DNA of 64,000 nt from Microbacterium terrisoli (GCF_030866805.1 NZ_CP133019.1:62001-126000); one strand, 5' to 3'. Positions 45,483 through 54,903 are shown, numbered from the stretch's first letter. Numbers and translations are program-made. Notes: a model not told the origin generated them from the sequence alone.

Positions 45483-47159
45483 TCAGTCCGTCTCGACCCA
45501 GACGGTCGTGTCGACGGGGACGAGCCCGTCGACGAGGCTGCCGCTGGAGGTGATCAGCCGGCCGCCGGGCACGGCCACCGGCCGCTCGCCGATGTTGGCG
45601 AGCACGGTCACCGAGCCGTTGCGGAACGCGACGACCCCGGCCGGCGAATCGAGCCACTCCAGGCTACCGGCACCGAGCCTCCGCTCGCGGCGCTCGTCGA
45701 GCAGCGTCGTGTACATCGACAGGGTGGATGCCTCATCCGCGGCCTCGACGTCGCGGGCGAGGTCAGCCCACTCGGCGGGCTGGGGCAGCCAGGTCGCTCC
45801 GGTGTCGTTGAAGCCGTACGCGGGGGCGTCGGCGACCCACGGGATCGGCACGCGACAGCCGTCGCGCCCGTAGCGCTCGTGGTCGGTGCGGAACCACGTC
45901 GGGTCCTGTCGGGCGTCGTCGGGGATGTTGATGACCTCGGGCAGCCCGAGCTCTTCGCCCTGGTACAGGTAGGCCGAGCCGGGCAGGCCCAGCATCAGCG
46001 CGGTCGCCGCGCGGGCGCGGCGCAGTCCCACCTCGGGGATGGGCTTGCCAGGGGAGTTCGGGCCGATTCCGGTGCCCTGCGGGTTCTCGGCCGTCAGGGC
46101 CAGGCGCGACGCATGCCGTACGACGTCGTGGTTCGACAGCACCCAGGTGCTGGGAGCACCCACCGCGGCGTAAGCCGCGAGCGACGCATCGATCACCGCG
46201 CGCAGGGCCGCGGCATCCCACTTCGTCTCCAGGTAGGCGAAGTTGAAGGCCTGATTCATCTCATCCGGGCGCACCCACAGCGCGGTCTGCTCGATGGAGG
46301 GCAGCCATGCCTCGGCGCACAGTGCCCGGTCGCCGTCGTATTCGGCGAGCACCTCATGCCACTCGCGGTAGATGTCGTGCACGGCCGGCTGGCCCCAGTA
46401 GGGCACGTCGGCGGCGTCGCCGCCCATCGAGCCGCCGTCGGCGTCGGGGAAGTAGTCGGGCAGGCCCGGCTTCTTCATCAGGCCGTGCGCGACATCGACG
46501 CGGAAGCCGTCCACCCCCCGGTCGAGCCAGAAGCGCAGGATGCGGCGGAACTCGGCACGCACCTCGGGGTTGGTCCAGTCGAAATCGGGCTGCGACGAAT
46601 CGAACAGGTGCAGGTACCACTGACCGGGCTCGCCGTCGGCTTCTCTCACGCGCGTCCACGCGGGGCCGCCGAACACCGATTCCCAGTTGTTCGGGGGCAG
46701 CTCGCCGTGCTCGCCCTTGCCCTCGCGGAACAGGTACCGCCCGCGTGCGACGCTGCCCGGCGCTGCCGCCAGTGCCTCACGGAACCACACGTGCTGGTCG
46801 GACGAGTGGTTCGGAACAAGGTCGACGATGACCCGGATGCCGCGCTCGTGCGCCGCGGCGAGCATGTCGTCGAAGTCGGCCAGAGTGCCGAAGATCGGGT
46901 CGACATCGCAGTAGTCGGTGACGTCGTAGCCGGCGTCCTTCTGCGGACTGGTCATGAAGGGGCTCAGCCATACGGCATCCACGCCCAGGGTCTTCAGGTC
47001 TTCGAGGTGCGACGTGATGCCGCGCAGGTCGCCCAGCCCGTCGCCGTTCGCGTCGGCGAACGAACGGGGGTAGATCTGGTAGATGACGGCAGAACGCCAC
47101 CACTCAGCCCCAGGAGCAGAAGCCAGCGCGATACGGGTGTCAAGCGCGGTCGAAGTCAT
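45483..47159 (-). CDS. alpha-glucosidase, GH13 family
   Basis: The 558-residue cytoplasmic enzyme hydrolyses alpha-glucosides such as isomalto- or malto-oligosaccharides. N-terminal WWRSAVIYQIYPRSFADANGDGLGDLRGI is the GH13 start. Asp222 (GFRVDVAHG) is the nucleophile, Glu283 (CAEAWL) the acid/base and Asp345 (SNHDVVRH) the third carboxylate. It was begun at ATG 47159, 21 bases from the estimated transcript start. No sugar transporter is adjacent, so uptake must be by genes elsewhere. Confidence 0.93.
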   Translation of the reverse strand: MTSTALDTRIALASAPGAEWWRSAVIYQIYPRSFADANGDGLGDLRGITSHLEDLKTLGVDAVWLSPFMTSPQKDAGYDVTDYCDVDPIFGTLADFDDMLAAAHERGIRVIVDLVPNHSSDQHVWFREALAAAPGSVARGRYLFREGKGEHGELPPNNWESVFGGPAWTRVREADGEPGQWYLHLFDSSQPDFDWTNPEVRAEFRRILRFWLDRGVDGFRVDVAHGLMKKPGLPDYFPDADGGSMGGDAADVPYWGQPAVHDIYREWHEVLAEYDGDRALCAEAWLPSIEQTALWVRPDEMNQAFNFAYLETKWDAAALRAVIDASLAAYAAVGAPSTWVLSNHDVVRHASRLALTAENPQGTGIGPNSPGKPIPEVGLRRARAATALMLGLPGSAYLYQGEELGLPEVINIPDDARQDPTWFRTDHERYGRDGCRVPIPWVADAPAYGFNDTGATWLPQPAEWADLARDVEAADEASTLSMYTTLLDERRERRLGAGSLEWLDSPAGVVAFRNGSVTVLANIGERPVAVPGGRLITSSGSLVDGLVPVDTTVWVETD

Positions 47160-47172
47160 GCGATCAGCGTAG

Positions 47173-47215
47173 TGCAAGCGCTTACATATGTCGCCCCGGA
47201 CGGGTTCTGTGACAA
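47173..47215 (-). promoter_or_regulatory. LacI-type operator and promoter of the alpha-glucosidase gene
   Basis: On the minus strand TTGTCA (47215-47210), 17 bases, GACATA (47192-47187) directly abut the 14-base palindrome TGTAAGCGCTTGCA (47186-47173). The operator would cover the transcription start and block initiation. Confidence 0.8.
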
Positions 47216-47246
47216 GACCGCCGGTGGGTCGGCGGCGGGCTGCGCC

Positions 47247-48710
47247 TCAGATCGGGTAGCCGGCGTGGCCCTCCTGCTGGATCGTGACCCAGCGGGTGTT
47301 CGTGAACGACGCGATGCCGTTCTGTCCGCCGAACCTGCCGTAGCCCGAGTTGCCGACGCCGCCGAAGGGTGCCATCGGCTCGTCGGCGATGGGCTGGTCG
47401 TTCACATGCACGATGCCGGTCTTCAGCCGCTGCGCCACCTGGATGCCCTCGGAGATGTTCTCGGTGATCACCCCGGCGGTCAGGCCGTAGGGCGTGTCGT
47501 TCGCGAACGCGACCGCCGCCTCGGTTCCCTCGACCGGGAAGACGGTGGTCACGGCGCCGAAGATCTCGTCGCGGTAGATCTTCATGTCGTCGGTGACGCC
47601 TGCGAGCACCGTGGCCGGCACGATGCCGTTGCTGCGCCTGTCGCCGCCTGCCAGCACCGTCGCGCCCTTCGCCGTCGCGTCGTCGATGAGTCCGAACTGG
47701 CGCTCGGTCGAGGCGGTGTTGATGGCGGGGCCGATCACGGTCGCCGGGTCCTTCGGGTCGCCGGCCGGCAGTGCCGCCGCGCGGGCGGCGAACTTCTCGG
47801 TGAACTCGTCGGCGATCGATCGGTCCACGACGATGCGGTCGGCCGACATGCAGATCTGGCCGGCGTGCATGAACGACCCGAAGATCGACGCGTTCACCGC
47901 GTGGTCGATGTCGGCGTCCTTGAGCACCACGATGCTGTTCTTGCCGCCGAGCTCGAGCACCGCGGGCTTGAGGTTCTGGGCGGCCAGCACGCCGATCTGC
48001 CGGCCGACGTTCGTCGATCCGGTGAAGTTCACGCACCGCACGCGGTCGTCCGAGATCAGGCTCTCCACCACGGCGGCGCCGTCTTCGCGGGCACTCGTGA
48101 TGACGTTGATGACGCCTTCGGGCACTCCCGCTTCGAGCAGGATGTCGGCGATGAACAGGCCGCACGCGATCGGGGCGTCTTCGCTGGGCTTGAGCACGAC
48201 GGTGTTGCCCACCGCAAGGGGGATCGCGACTGCGCGCGTGCCGAGGATCAACGGCGCGTTCCACGGCGAGATGGCGGCGACCACGCCGTACGGTTCGCGG
48301 ACGGCCAGCGAGTACACACCGCTCATGTCGGTGGCCAGAACATCGCCGCGCGGGGCGGTGGTGGCCGCCGCCGCGGAACGGAAGATGTCGGCGGCGAGGC
48401 CGACGTTGAAGTGTCCCCAACCGTTCACGCCACCGGTCTCTTCGGCCATCAGCTCGACGGCTTCGGGCCGACGCTGTTCGAAGATCTCGGCCGCGCGCGT
48501 GAAGATCTTGCCGCGCTCGGTGGGGCGCATCCCGGCCCACGCGTCGAACGCCCCTGCCGCTGCATCGACCGCGCGGCGCACGTCTTCGGGGCCCGCTGCG
48601 GCCACCTGCGCATATGCCTCACCCGTGTAGGGGTTGAGGTCGTCGGTCGTCTTGCCGGACGCCGCATCGACGTGTTCGCCGCCGATGATGAGCTGACGCC
48701 TGATGGCCAT
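47247..48710 (-). CDS. NAD(P)-dependent aldehyde dehydrogenase
   Basis: The 487-residue enzyme oxidises an aldehyde to an acid. Catalytic Cys287 (AGQICMSADR), Glu253 (LELGGKNS) and the Rossmann motif FTGSTNVGR are all present. Overall it looks closest to vanillin/benzaldehyde-type dehydrogenases, but specificity is inferred. AAGGAG lies before ATG 48710. It stands alone on the minus strand. Confidence 0.92.
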   Translation of the reverse strand: MAIRRQLIIGGEHVDAASGKTTDDLNPYTGEAYAQVAAAGPEDVRRAVDAAAGAFDAWAGMRPTERGKIFTRAAEIFEQRRPEAVELMAEETGGVNGWGHFNVGLAADIFRSAAAATTAPRGDVLATDMSGVYSLAVREPYGVVAAISPWNAPLILGTRAVAIPLAVGNTVVLKPSEDAPIACGLFIADILLEAGVPEGVINVITSAREDGAAVVESLISDDRVRCVNFTGSTNVGRQIGVLAAQNLKPAVLELGGKNSIVVLKDADIDHAVNASIFGSFMHAGQICMSADRIVVDRSIADEFTEKFAARAAALPAGDPKDPATVIGPAINTASTERQFGLIDDATAKGATVLAGGDRRSNGIVPATVLAGVTDDMKIYRDEIFGAVTTVFPVEGTEAAVAFANDTPYGLTAGVITENISEGIQVAQRLKTGIVHVNDQPIADEPMAPFGGVGNSGYGRFGGQNGIASFTNTRWVTIQQEGHAGYPI

Positions 48711-48846
48711 GTTCTGCTCCTTCGCAGGCAGAGGCACTCGGGTGGTGCCGCCTTGATCCGGAGTCTAGTCGTCGCCTACGGCACCCGGACGCTCGTGCGC
48801 GGGGCCGGGCGCGGGCCCGCGCGCTGCGTCCGCGTAGTGTTGACGG

Positions 48847-49365
48847 GTGCCCGATCCACAGCTGCAGCGCGCGGAGAGCCTGATCCGCAGCATCCCCGAC
48901 TATCCCGAACCGGGGGTGCTGTTCCGCGACATCACGCCGCTGCTGGCCGATGCCGTCGCCTTGCGCGCCACGATCGATGCGATGATCGAGCCGTTCGCCG
49001 GCACCTTCGACGTGGTCGCCGGCATCGAGGCGCGCGGCTTCCTGCTCGCCGGGGCGGCGGCGGTGGCCGCGGGGGTGGGGCTGATCCCGATCCGCAAAGC
49101 AGGCAAGCTGCCTCGGCCGGCGGCGGCGGTCGACTACTCGCTCGAGTACGGCACGGCGACGATCGAGGCGCACGACGACATCCGCCCCGGCATGCGCGTG
49201 CTGCTCATCGACGACGTACTGGCCACCGGCGGCACGCTGCAGGCCGCGCACTCGCTGGTCAGGCAGCTCGGGGGAACCGTGGTGGGCACGACCGTGCTGA
49301 TGGAGCTCGAGGCGCTGGGCGGCCGGTCCCTCGTCGGCGACGTGCACGCGCTCTTCTGCGTCTGA
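48847..49365 (+). CDS. apt: adenine phosphoribosyltransferase
   Basis: Apt salvages adenine with PRPP to AMP. The 172-residue enzyme has IPDYPEPGVLFRDITPLL, GIEARGFLLAGA and VLLIDDVLATGGTL (PRPP motif). The GTG start has TAGTGT seven bases before it, hinting at a leaderless mRNA with no visible -35. In many actinobacteria apt lies beside relA and secDF, but here it lies next to aldehyde dehydrogenase and a NagZ lipoprotein. Confidence 0.94.
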   Translation: MPDPQLQRAESLIRSIPDYPEPGVLFRDITPLLADAVALRATIDAMIEPFAGTFDVVAGIEARGFLLAGAAAVAAGVGLIPIRKAGKLPRPAAAVDYSLEYGTATIEAHDDIRPGMRVLLIDDVLATGGTLQAAHSLVRQLGGTVVGTTVLMELEALGGRSLVGDVHALFCV

Positions 49366-49369
49366 CCCG

Positions 49370-49416
49370 CACAGCGCGCCCGCACAGCGCGCCCGCAGAG
49401 CGCGCCCGCACAGCGC
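49370..49416 (+). repeat. short tandem repeat (cgcacagcgcgcc)
   Basis: Roughly four copies of a 13-base unit follow the apt stop at once. It looks like slippage-made sequence next to the inverted repeat. Confidence 0.75.
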
Positions 49417-49417
49417 G

Positions 49418-49481
49418 AATCCATAGGGACTCGGCGGATCCATAGGTCAAGGTGTGTGGACCCGCCGAGTCCCTATGGATT
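49418..49481. repeat. 20-bp perfect inverted repeat after apt
   Basis: Arms 49418-49437 and 49462-49481 are exact complements. The core CCATAGGGACTCGGCGG resembles the arms of the repeat at 4099-4158. The 24-base spacer repeats ATCCATAGG once more. It may terminate apt. Confidence 0.85.
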
Positions 49482-49585
49482 GGGTGGCGAGTGGGGGGTG
49501 TGGGGAGTGGAGAGTGGGCGGGGGGATGCGCGTGGGCGAGGGGATGCCGGTGCATGACCCGCCGCAGCCGCGTCACACTGGAACC

Positions 49586-50764
49586 ATGCGCGCACGCATT
49601 TTCGTCCCACTGGTGGCAGCGGCCCTGCTGCTCTCCGCGTGCGCGCCGACGACCGCCTCACCGGCCCCGTCGCGCAGCGACGTGCGGGTGACGGCCTCGC
49701 CGCCGCTCGAACCGCTGCAGACTCCGACGCCGACTGATCCCATCGCCGGTCTGACCCTTGCGCAGCGCGTCGGGCAGCTGTTCATGGTCGGCACACCCCG
49801 CGACGCGGCCGCCGCCGGCTCGTTGAAGGCGATCGCCGCCCGTCACGTGGGCAGTGTGTTCCTGCACAGCAGCCCGCGCGCGGGCGCGGATCAGACCGCC
49901 GCCGTCGTGCAGAAGTTCAGGAATCTGGTATCGCCGCAGACCACCGGTGGGGTGCCGCTGTGGGTCGCGACCGACCAGGAGGGCGGCGACGTCCAGGTGC
50001 TCCAAGGAGCCGGTTTCGACCCGATCCCGTCGGCTCTGAAGCAGGGGGGCATGCCCCCGGCGACGTTGCAGCAGGATGCCGCGACCTGGGCATCGCAGCT
50101 GCGTGCCGCGGGTGTCGACATGAATCTGGCACCGGTCGCCGACATCGTCACGAGTGCGGCGGTCGCCCGTCAGAACAAGCCCATCGGGTTGCTGAACCGC
50201 CAATACGGCTACGACGAGAAGGCCGTGTCGGCCGGCGCCGGAGCGTTTGCCGCCGGCATGCGCGAGGGCGGTGTGATGCCGACGTTCAAGCACTTCCCGG
50301 GCCTGGGGCGCACGACCTCGAACACCGACTTCGCGCCCGCGTTCGACACCGTCATCACCGCCTCGTCGCCCGATGTCGACGTCTACCGGTCGCTGCTCGC
50401 GCACGGGCCCGCGCTGGTGATGCTCTCGACGGCCGTGTACAAGAAGATCGACCCGTCGGCACCCGCCGCATTCTCGTCGAAGATCGTCACCGGCATCCTG
50501 CGCGACGAACTCGGCTTCGACGGCGTCGTGATCACCGACGACCTGTCGGCCGCGGCCGCTGTTTCGGCCTTCACCCCCGCCGCTCGGGCGATAAAGGCGA
50601 TCCAGGCAGGGTGCGACATCGTGCTCGTCTCGTCCGGCCCCACCCTGCTGCCCGAGATGTACGACGCGGTGCTCGCCGAAGCCACGTCCGACCCGGCGTT
50701 CGCCGCGGAGGTGGATGCCGCCGCCCGCCGCGTCGTCGTCGCCAAGCAACTCGGGGTCGGCTGA
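49586..50764 (+). CDS. GH3 lipoprotein, beta-N-acetylglucosaminidase-like (NagZ/LpqI)
   Basis: The 392-residue lipoprotein (Cys19 in LLSAC) has a GH3 barrel: WVATDQEGGDVQVL, MNLAPVADI, KHFPGLGRTTSNTDFAPA and the nucleophile Asp318 in GVVITDDLSAA. It would hydrolyse muropeptide-derived GlcNAc at the outer face of the membrane for wall recycling. NagZ normally has KHFPGHG plus a DxH general acid; here the first His is replaced by Leu and the dyad is not evident, which may alter activity. Confidence 0.88.
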   Translation: MRARIFVPLVAAALLLSACAPTTASPAPSRSDVRVTASPPLEPLQTPTPTDPIAGLTLAQRVGQLFMVGTPRDAAAAGSLKAIAARHVGSVFLHSSPRAGADQTAAVVQKFRNLVSPQTTGGVPLWVATDQEGGDVQVLQGAGFDPIPSALKQGGMPPATLQQDAATWASQLRAAGVDMNLAPVADIVTSAAVARQNKPIGLLNRQYGYDEKAVSAGAGAFAAGMREGGVMPTFKHFPGLGRTTSNTDFAPAFDTVITASSPDVDVYRSLLAHGPALVMLSTAVYKKIDPSAPAAFSSKIVTGILRDELGFDGVVITDDLSAAAAVSAFTPAARAIKAIQAGCDIVLVSSGPTLLPEMYDAVLAEATSDPAFAAEVDAAARRVVVAKQLGVG

Positions 50765-50788
50765 CCCGCGCGTGGTCCGCCCAGCCGG

Positions 50789-51709
50789 TCAGCCGCCGAT
50801 GACGACGTTCAGCGGAGGCTCGCCGGCGAGCATCCTGTCGATCTGGGTGCGCACGAGCCGTGCGATGCGCGGCATCATCGCGGTCGATGCGCCGCCGACG
50901 TGCGGCGAGATGAGCACACCGGGCAGCGACCACAGCGGATGGTCGGCCGGCAGCGGTTCGGGCTCGGTGACATCCAGCGCCGCACGGATGCGTCCGCGCC
51001 GCACGTGGTCGACGAGGGCATCGGTGTCGATGAGCGGCCCGCGCCCGACGTTGACGACCAGAGCGCCCTCGGGCAGCAGCGACAGCGCGGCGTCATCGAT
51101 GAGGTGCCGCGTGGCGGCGTTGGCGGGCAGCGTCGCGATCACGATCTCGGCATCCGGCAGCAGCGACGAGAACTCGTCGATTCCGTGCACGTGCACATCA
51201 CCCTCGTCGCGGGCGCGGCTGGCCAGCACGGTCAGGTCGACCTCGAACGGCGCCAGGCGCGCGGCGGTCGCCTTGCCCACCCCGCCGTATCCGAGCAGCA
51301 GCACACGCCGGTCGGCAAGGCTCGCAGCGAACTCCGTCGCCCAGTGATGCCGGTCCTGCGCGCGCACGAAGTCGGCAAGCCGCCGCTGCGCGGCCAGCGT
51401 CAAGGCCACCGCGAGCTCGGCGGTCGAGGCCTCGTGCACGCTCGCGGCGTTCGCGAACACGTGGCCGGCCGGCAGTACCGGCACGACTTCTTCGTAGCCG
51501 ATCGACTGGCCCTGCACGAGGCGCGTGCGCAGCCCGCGCAGCGACGGGTAGATGTCGCCCGCGTTCATGTAGGGCGGAACCACGATGTCGATCGCATCGC
51601 GGTCGGCTGCGGCATCCATCGTCCAGACGATCACCTCGACGCCGTCGGGCAGGGGGACAAGGTCATGGGCGAGTTGCTCGGTCGGCACCGAGACCACGAG
51701 ACGAGGCAT
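50789..51709 (-). CDS. D-2-hydroxyacid dehydrogenase family protein
   Basis: The 306-residue protein has GYGGVGKATAARL for NAD(P), the catalytic Arg in VNVGRGPLID, Glu in DVTEPEPLP and His in ISPHVGGAS, all placed correctly. It reduces or oxidises a small 2-oxo/2-hydroxy acid; candidates include glyoxylate/hydroxypyruvate. ATG 51709 begins the conserved part. It converges with the NagZ-like gene. The next upstream genes form a Met-type ABC importer, though direct linkage is not shown. Confidence 0.9.
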   Translation of the reverse strand: MPRLVVSVPTEQLAHDLVPLPDGVEVIVWTMDAAADRDAIDIVVPPYMNAGDIYPSLRGLRTRLVQGQSIGYEEVVPVLPAGHVFANAASVHEASTAELAVALTLAAQRRLADFVRAQDRHHWATEFAASLADRRVLLLGYGGVGKATAARLAPFEVDLTVLASRARDEGDVHVHGIDEFSSLLPDAEIVIATLPANAATRHLIDDAALSLLPEGALVVNVGRGPLIDTDALVDHVRRGRIRAALDVTEPEPLPADHPLWSLPGVLISPHVGGASTAMMPRIARLVRTQIDRMLAGEPPLNVVIGG

Positions 51710-51773
51710 GGCGCCCACGTTACCGCCCGGCGCAGCCGGGCCGGGCTCGGATTGCGAGCGGCCCGGACCCGCC

Positions 51774-52568
51774 TCAGAACGCCGGCGGCACCCCGAGGCC
51801 GGTGAGCTTCTCACGCACGTGGTCGCTCGTGATGGCCTTCACCAGTGCCGCGATCGCGGGGGACTTCTCGTTATCGGCCCTGGTCACCAGGGTCACGGCG
51901 AAGCGCGGGTCCTTCTCGACGGCCAGTCCATCCTTGTCGGGTGTGAGGCCCAGCTGCCGCGCGAACGACGGCAGATCGAACACCGCGTCGGCCTCGTCAT
52001 ACGCCGTGTTCAGCTGCAGCAGGTCGACCTGCGTGAGCTTGAGGTGGCGCGGATTGGATGCGATGTCGTCGGGGGTCGCGGTGAACGGTGCCGTGCCGTC
52101 CTTCAGTGTGATCAGGTGCGCGTTCGCGAGCATCTGCAGGGCGCGCGCGGCGTTGGACTTGTCGTTGGGGATCACGACGCTGCCGCCGTCGGGCAGATCG
52201 TTCAGGCTCTTGTGCTTCTTGGAGTAGAACGCGACCACGGTCGAATACACCGGCTGCACGGCGACGAGGTCCGCACCGTTCTTGTCGTTGAACTCCTGCA
52301 TGAACCCGGGGAACTGCACGAGGTTCGCATCGATCTCCTTGTGCTGCAGGAGCACGTTGGGCTGGACGTAGTCGGAGACCGGCACGAGCTCGATCTTGTA
52401 GCCGTCGCCGATCACGTCGGCGGCGGCTTCGACCGCGTCGGTCATCGGCGTCACGGTCGCGGCGACCTTGATCGTCTTGGATTCGGCGTTGTCGCCCGAG
52501 GCGCCGGCGCATCCGGTCAGCAGAAGGAGGGATGCCGCGGCCAGCGCGGCGATCGTGCGCATTCTCAT
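51774..52568 (-). CDS. MetQ-like substrate-binding lipoprotein
   Basis: The 264-residue lipoprotein has a lipobox LLTGC (Cys20), the motif VAATVTPMTDAVEAAADVI, and QPNVLLQHKEIDANLVQFPGFMQEFN, matching NlpA/MetQ. It probably captures methionine or a related amino acid for the adjacent permease and ATPase; methionine is a family inference. GAAAGG precedes the ATG. The permease gene is upstream with an 83-base gap rich in short repeats. Confidence 0.88.
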   Translation of the reverse strand: MRMRTIAALAAASLLLLTGCAGASGDNAESKTIKVAATVTPMTDAVEAAADVIGDGYKIELVPVSDYVQPNVLLQHKEIDANLVQFPGFMQEFNDKNGADLVAVQPVYSTVVAFYSKKHKSLNDLPDGGSVVIPNDKSNAARALQMLANAHLITLKDGTAPFTATPDDIASNPRHLKLTQVDLLQLNTAYDEADAVFDLPSFARQLGLTPDKDGLAVEKDPRFAVTLVTRADNEKSPAIAALVKAITSDHVREKLTGLGVPPAF

Positions 52569-52613
52569 GGGTGCCTTTCTCGAGCCGGTCTGCGGCTCAC
52601 GGGGTGGGGTGCA

Positions 52614-52665
52614 GAGCGTGCTCAGGGTTTGTCGGTTCAGGGTTTGTCGGTTCAGCGTTTGTCGA
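52614..52665. repeat. 15-bp tandem repeat between permease and binding-protein genes
   Basis: Three copies of about cagggtttgtcggtt lie around the permease stop (52652). The last copy forms the end of the permease gene. Probably a slippage-derived expansion. Confidence 0.7.
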
Positions 52666-53323
52666 GCAGGGCCGATGCCTTCTCGCCGGCGGTCTGGATC
52701 AGCAGCACGCAGACGATGACCAGCACGATGGTCGTGTACATGAGGGGGTAGTCGTACTCCTGGTAGCCGTAGCGCAGCGCGAAGTCGCCCAGCCCGCCGC
52801 CGCCGACGATGCCGAGCACCGTCGAATACGAGATCAGGCTGATGGATGCCGAGGTCAGCGCATACACGAGTCCCGAGCGCGCCTCGACCAGCAAGAAGCG
52901 CCCGACCAGCTGCGGCGTGCTCGCGCCCATCGCGTGCGCGGCGCGCAGCACGCCCGGCGAAACCTCGAGCAGGATCTGCTCGACCAGCCGCGCGTACAGC
53001 GCCACGCCCACGAAGCACAGCGGAAAGGTGGCCGCCGGTGTGCCGAACGTCGTGCCGAACACGAGCCGCGTCACCGGGATCAGGAACACGACGAACAGCA
53101 GGAACGGAAACGAGCGCACGACCGTCACATACGTGTTCGCCACGAACCAGACCGGCCGCAGTTCGCGCACCCCGCCGGGCCGGGTGAGGTAGATCACGAC
53201 GCCCAGCGGCATGCCCAGCACAATGGCGGCGGCCAGCGAGAAGGCGAGCATATAGCCGGTCTCGGCCAGCGCGATGCCGATCTTGTCGGCGTTGGCGAGG
53301 ATGTCGGCGATGTACCCGTTCAT
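52652..53323 (-). CDS. MetI-like ABC transporter permease
   Basis: The 223-residue permease has five or six helices. LVEQILLEVSPGVLRAAHAMGASTPQLVGRFLLVEARSGL contacts the ATPase. ATG overlaps the ATPase stop (ATGA). Length and helix pattern match MetI. It forms an importer with the lipoprotein gene downstream. Confidence 0.9.
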   Translation of the reverse strand: MNGYIADILANADKIGIALAETGYMLAFSLAAAIVLGMPLGVVIYLTRPGGVRELRPVWFVANTYVTVVRSFPFLLFVVFLIPVTRLVFGTTFGTPAATFPLCFVGVALYARLVEQILLEVSPGVLRAAHAMGASTPQLVGRFLLVEARSGLVYALTSASISLISYSTVLGIVGGGGLGDFALRYGYQEYDYPLMYTTIVLVIVCVLLIQTAGEKASALLDKR

Positions 53324-54078
53324 GCGCCCAGCACTCGCCTCACGTGGTCGAGATAGCTCGCATCGTCGGTGCGCTCGGGTCGATTCGTCACCGGCAGGAT
53401 GTCTTTGAGCACCCCGCGTTCGAGCACGGCGGCCCGGTCGCACACGGCGGCAACCGCGGGCAGTTCGTGCGTGACCAGCACGATCGTCGTGCCGAAGTCG
53501 CGTCGGGTGCGCGCCAGCAGGTCGAGGATGTCGGCCGCCGTGCGATTGTCCAGGGCGCTGGTGGGCTCGTCGCACAGCAGCAGTTCCGGACGGGTGACCA
53601 GTGCCCGGGCGATGGCGACACGCTGGCGCTGGCCGCCCGACAGCCGCGCCGGGAACGCGTCGCCCCGCTCGGTCAGGCCGACGTAGGCGAGCAGACTGTC
53701 GACGAGAGCGGCATCCTTCTTCGCCTGCAGCTTCAGCGGCAGCGCGATGTTCTGCCGCACCGTGCGGTTGGCGAGCAGATTGAAGCTCTGGAAGATCATG
53801 CCGATGCGGTGCCGCAGCAGCCGGCGACCGCGCTCGCCGAGCGGTTCGGGGTCGACGCCGCCGATCAGCACGCGGCCGCTGGTGGGGTGCTCGACGGCAT
53901 CGAGCAGGTTCAGCATCGTCGACTTGCCGGCGCCGGATTCGCCGACCACGCCCAGGATCTCGCCCCGCTCGATGGTGAGGTCGATGTCGCGCAGGGCCGT
54001 GGTGGCGCCGTAGCGCACCGTGACGCCTTCGAGCCGCGCGACGGCGTCGGGGTCGGCGACGTGGCCGGATTCCGGCAT
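53320..54078 (-). CDS. MetN-like ABC transporter ATP-binding protein, short form
   Basis: The 252-residue ATPase has GESGAGKST (Walker A), FQSFNLLANRTV (Q-loop), LSGGQRQRVAIARAL (signature) and LLCDEPTSALD (Walker B). Standard MetN has about 340 residues with a C-terminal NIL/ACT-like methionine-sensing domain; that domain is absent here, so transport may not be feedback-inhibited. AAGGAG precedes the ATG. A TATAGT hexamer at 54124-54119 is a plausible -10 box for the operon. Confidence 0.9.
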   Translation of the reverse strand: MPESGHVADPDAVARLEGVTVRYGATTALRDIDLTIERGEILGVVGESGAGKSTMLNLLDAVEHPTSGRVLIGGVDPEPLGERGRRLLRHRIGMIFQSFNLLANRTVRQNIALPLKLQAKKDAALVDSLLAYVGLTERGDAFPARLSGGQRQRVAIARALVTRPELLLCDEPTSALDNRTAADILDLLARTRRDFGTTIVLVTHELPAVAAVCDRAAVLERGVLKDILPVTNRPERTDDASYLDHVRRVLGA

Positions 54079-54145
54079 GCGTCGCTCCTTGATACCCGCC
54101 GTTTATGGACTGAGTTCAACTATACCGGTAGCTGGCCGGTGAAAG

Positions 54146-54172
54146 CGCTCGCGTGCCGGCACGCTCGCGAGC
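54146..54172 (-). terminator. terminator hairpin after purSQ
   Basis: GCGTGCCGGCACGC (54151-54164) is a perfect palindrome, extended by CGCTCGCGAGCG-type stems. It lies 24 bases past the purQ stop and upstream of the Met-type importer on the same strand. Confidence 0.65.
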
Positions 54173-54195
54173 GGGAGGGGAGGGGGATGCCAGGG

Positions 54196-54903
54196 TCAGG
54201 CCGCGGCGGAGACCGTCGCGGCGATCGCCGAGGTGAAGAACGTCAGGCCGTCGACGCCGGAGCGCATGGCCGCGGAGGTGTCGGGGCCGAAGCCCGGCTC
54301 TGTGGCGTGCTCGGGGTGCGGCATCAGGCCCACGACGTTGCCACGCTCGTTGGTCAGACCCGCGATGTCATTCAGAGATCCGTTCGGGTTGACGCCGAGG
54401 TAGCGGAACGCGACCAGGCCCTCGCCTTCGATGCGCGCGAGCGCGTCGGCGGCGGCGACATACCCGCCCTCGCCGTTCTTGAGCGGGATGACGATCTCCT
54501 GGCCCTTGTCGAACCCGCTGGTCCAGGCGGTGTCGGAATTCTCGACGCGCAGCCGCTGGTCTCGGCGCACGAACTGCTGGTTGGAATTGCGGATCAGCCC
54601 GCCCGGCAGCAGGTGCGCTTCGACGAGCATCTGGAAGCCGTTGCAGATGCCGAGCACCGGCATGCCCTTGCCTGCGGCATCCTTGACCGCCGCCATGATC
54701 GGCGAGAGCGCCGCGATGGCGCCCGAGCGCAGGTAGTCGCCGTAGCTGAAGCCGCCCGGCAGCACCAGGGCGTCGACCCCGTCGAGGTCGTGCGAGCCGT
54801 GCCACAGAGCGACCGGCTCGGCACCGGCGTGACGGATCGCGCGCTGCGCGTCGCGGTCATCGAGCGAGCCGGGGAACGTGATGACCCCGATGCGGGTGGT
54901 CAT
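54196..54903 (-). CDS. purQ: phosphoribosylformylglycinamidine synthase glutaminase subunit PurQ
   Basis: PurQ supplies ammonia from glutamine to PurL. The 235-residue enzyme has the Cys87 nucleophile (GICNGFQ) and His196/Glu198 (PHPEHA), with [12 protein letters not shown]. It overlaps purS by four bases. The partner purL is about 30 kb away on the same strand. Confidence 0.96.
   Translation of the reverse strand: MTTRIGVITFPGSLDDRDAQRAIRHAGAEPVALWHGSHDLDGVDALVLPGGFSYGDYLRSGAIAALSPIMAAVKDAAGKGMPVLGICNGFQMLVEAHLLPGGLIRNSNQQFVRRDQRLRVENSDTAWTSGFDKGQEIVIPLKNGEGGYVAAADALARIEGEGLVAFRYLGVNPNGSLNDIAGLTNERGNVVGLMPHPEHATEPGFGPDTSAAMRSGVDGLTFFTSAIAATVSAAA

Noticed and set aside
45354..49445. Long plus-strand frame across alpha-glucosidase and aldehyde dehydrogenase
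   Set aside because: Shadow frame; the minus-strand genes have all family motifs.
54079..54195. SAM riboswitch before the Met-type importer
   Set aside because: The leader is short and no S-box elements were seen.
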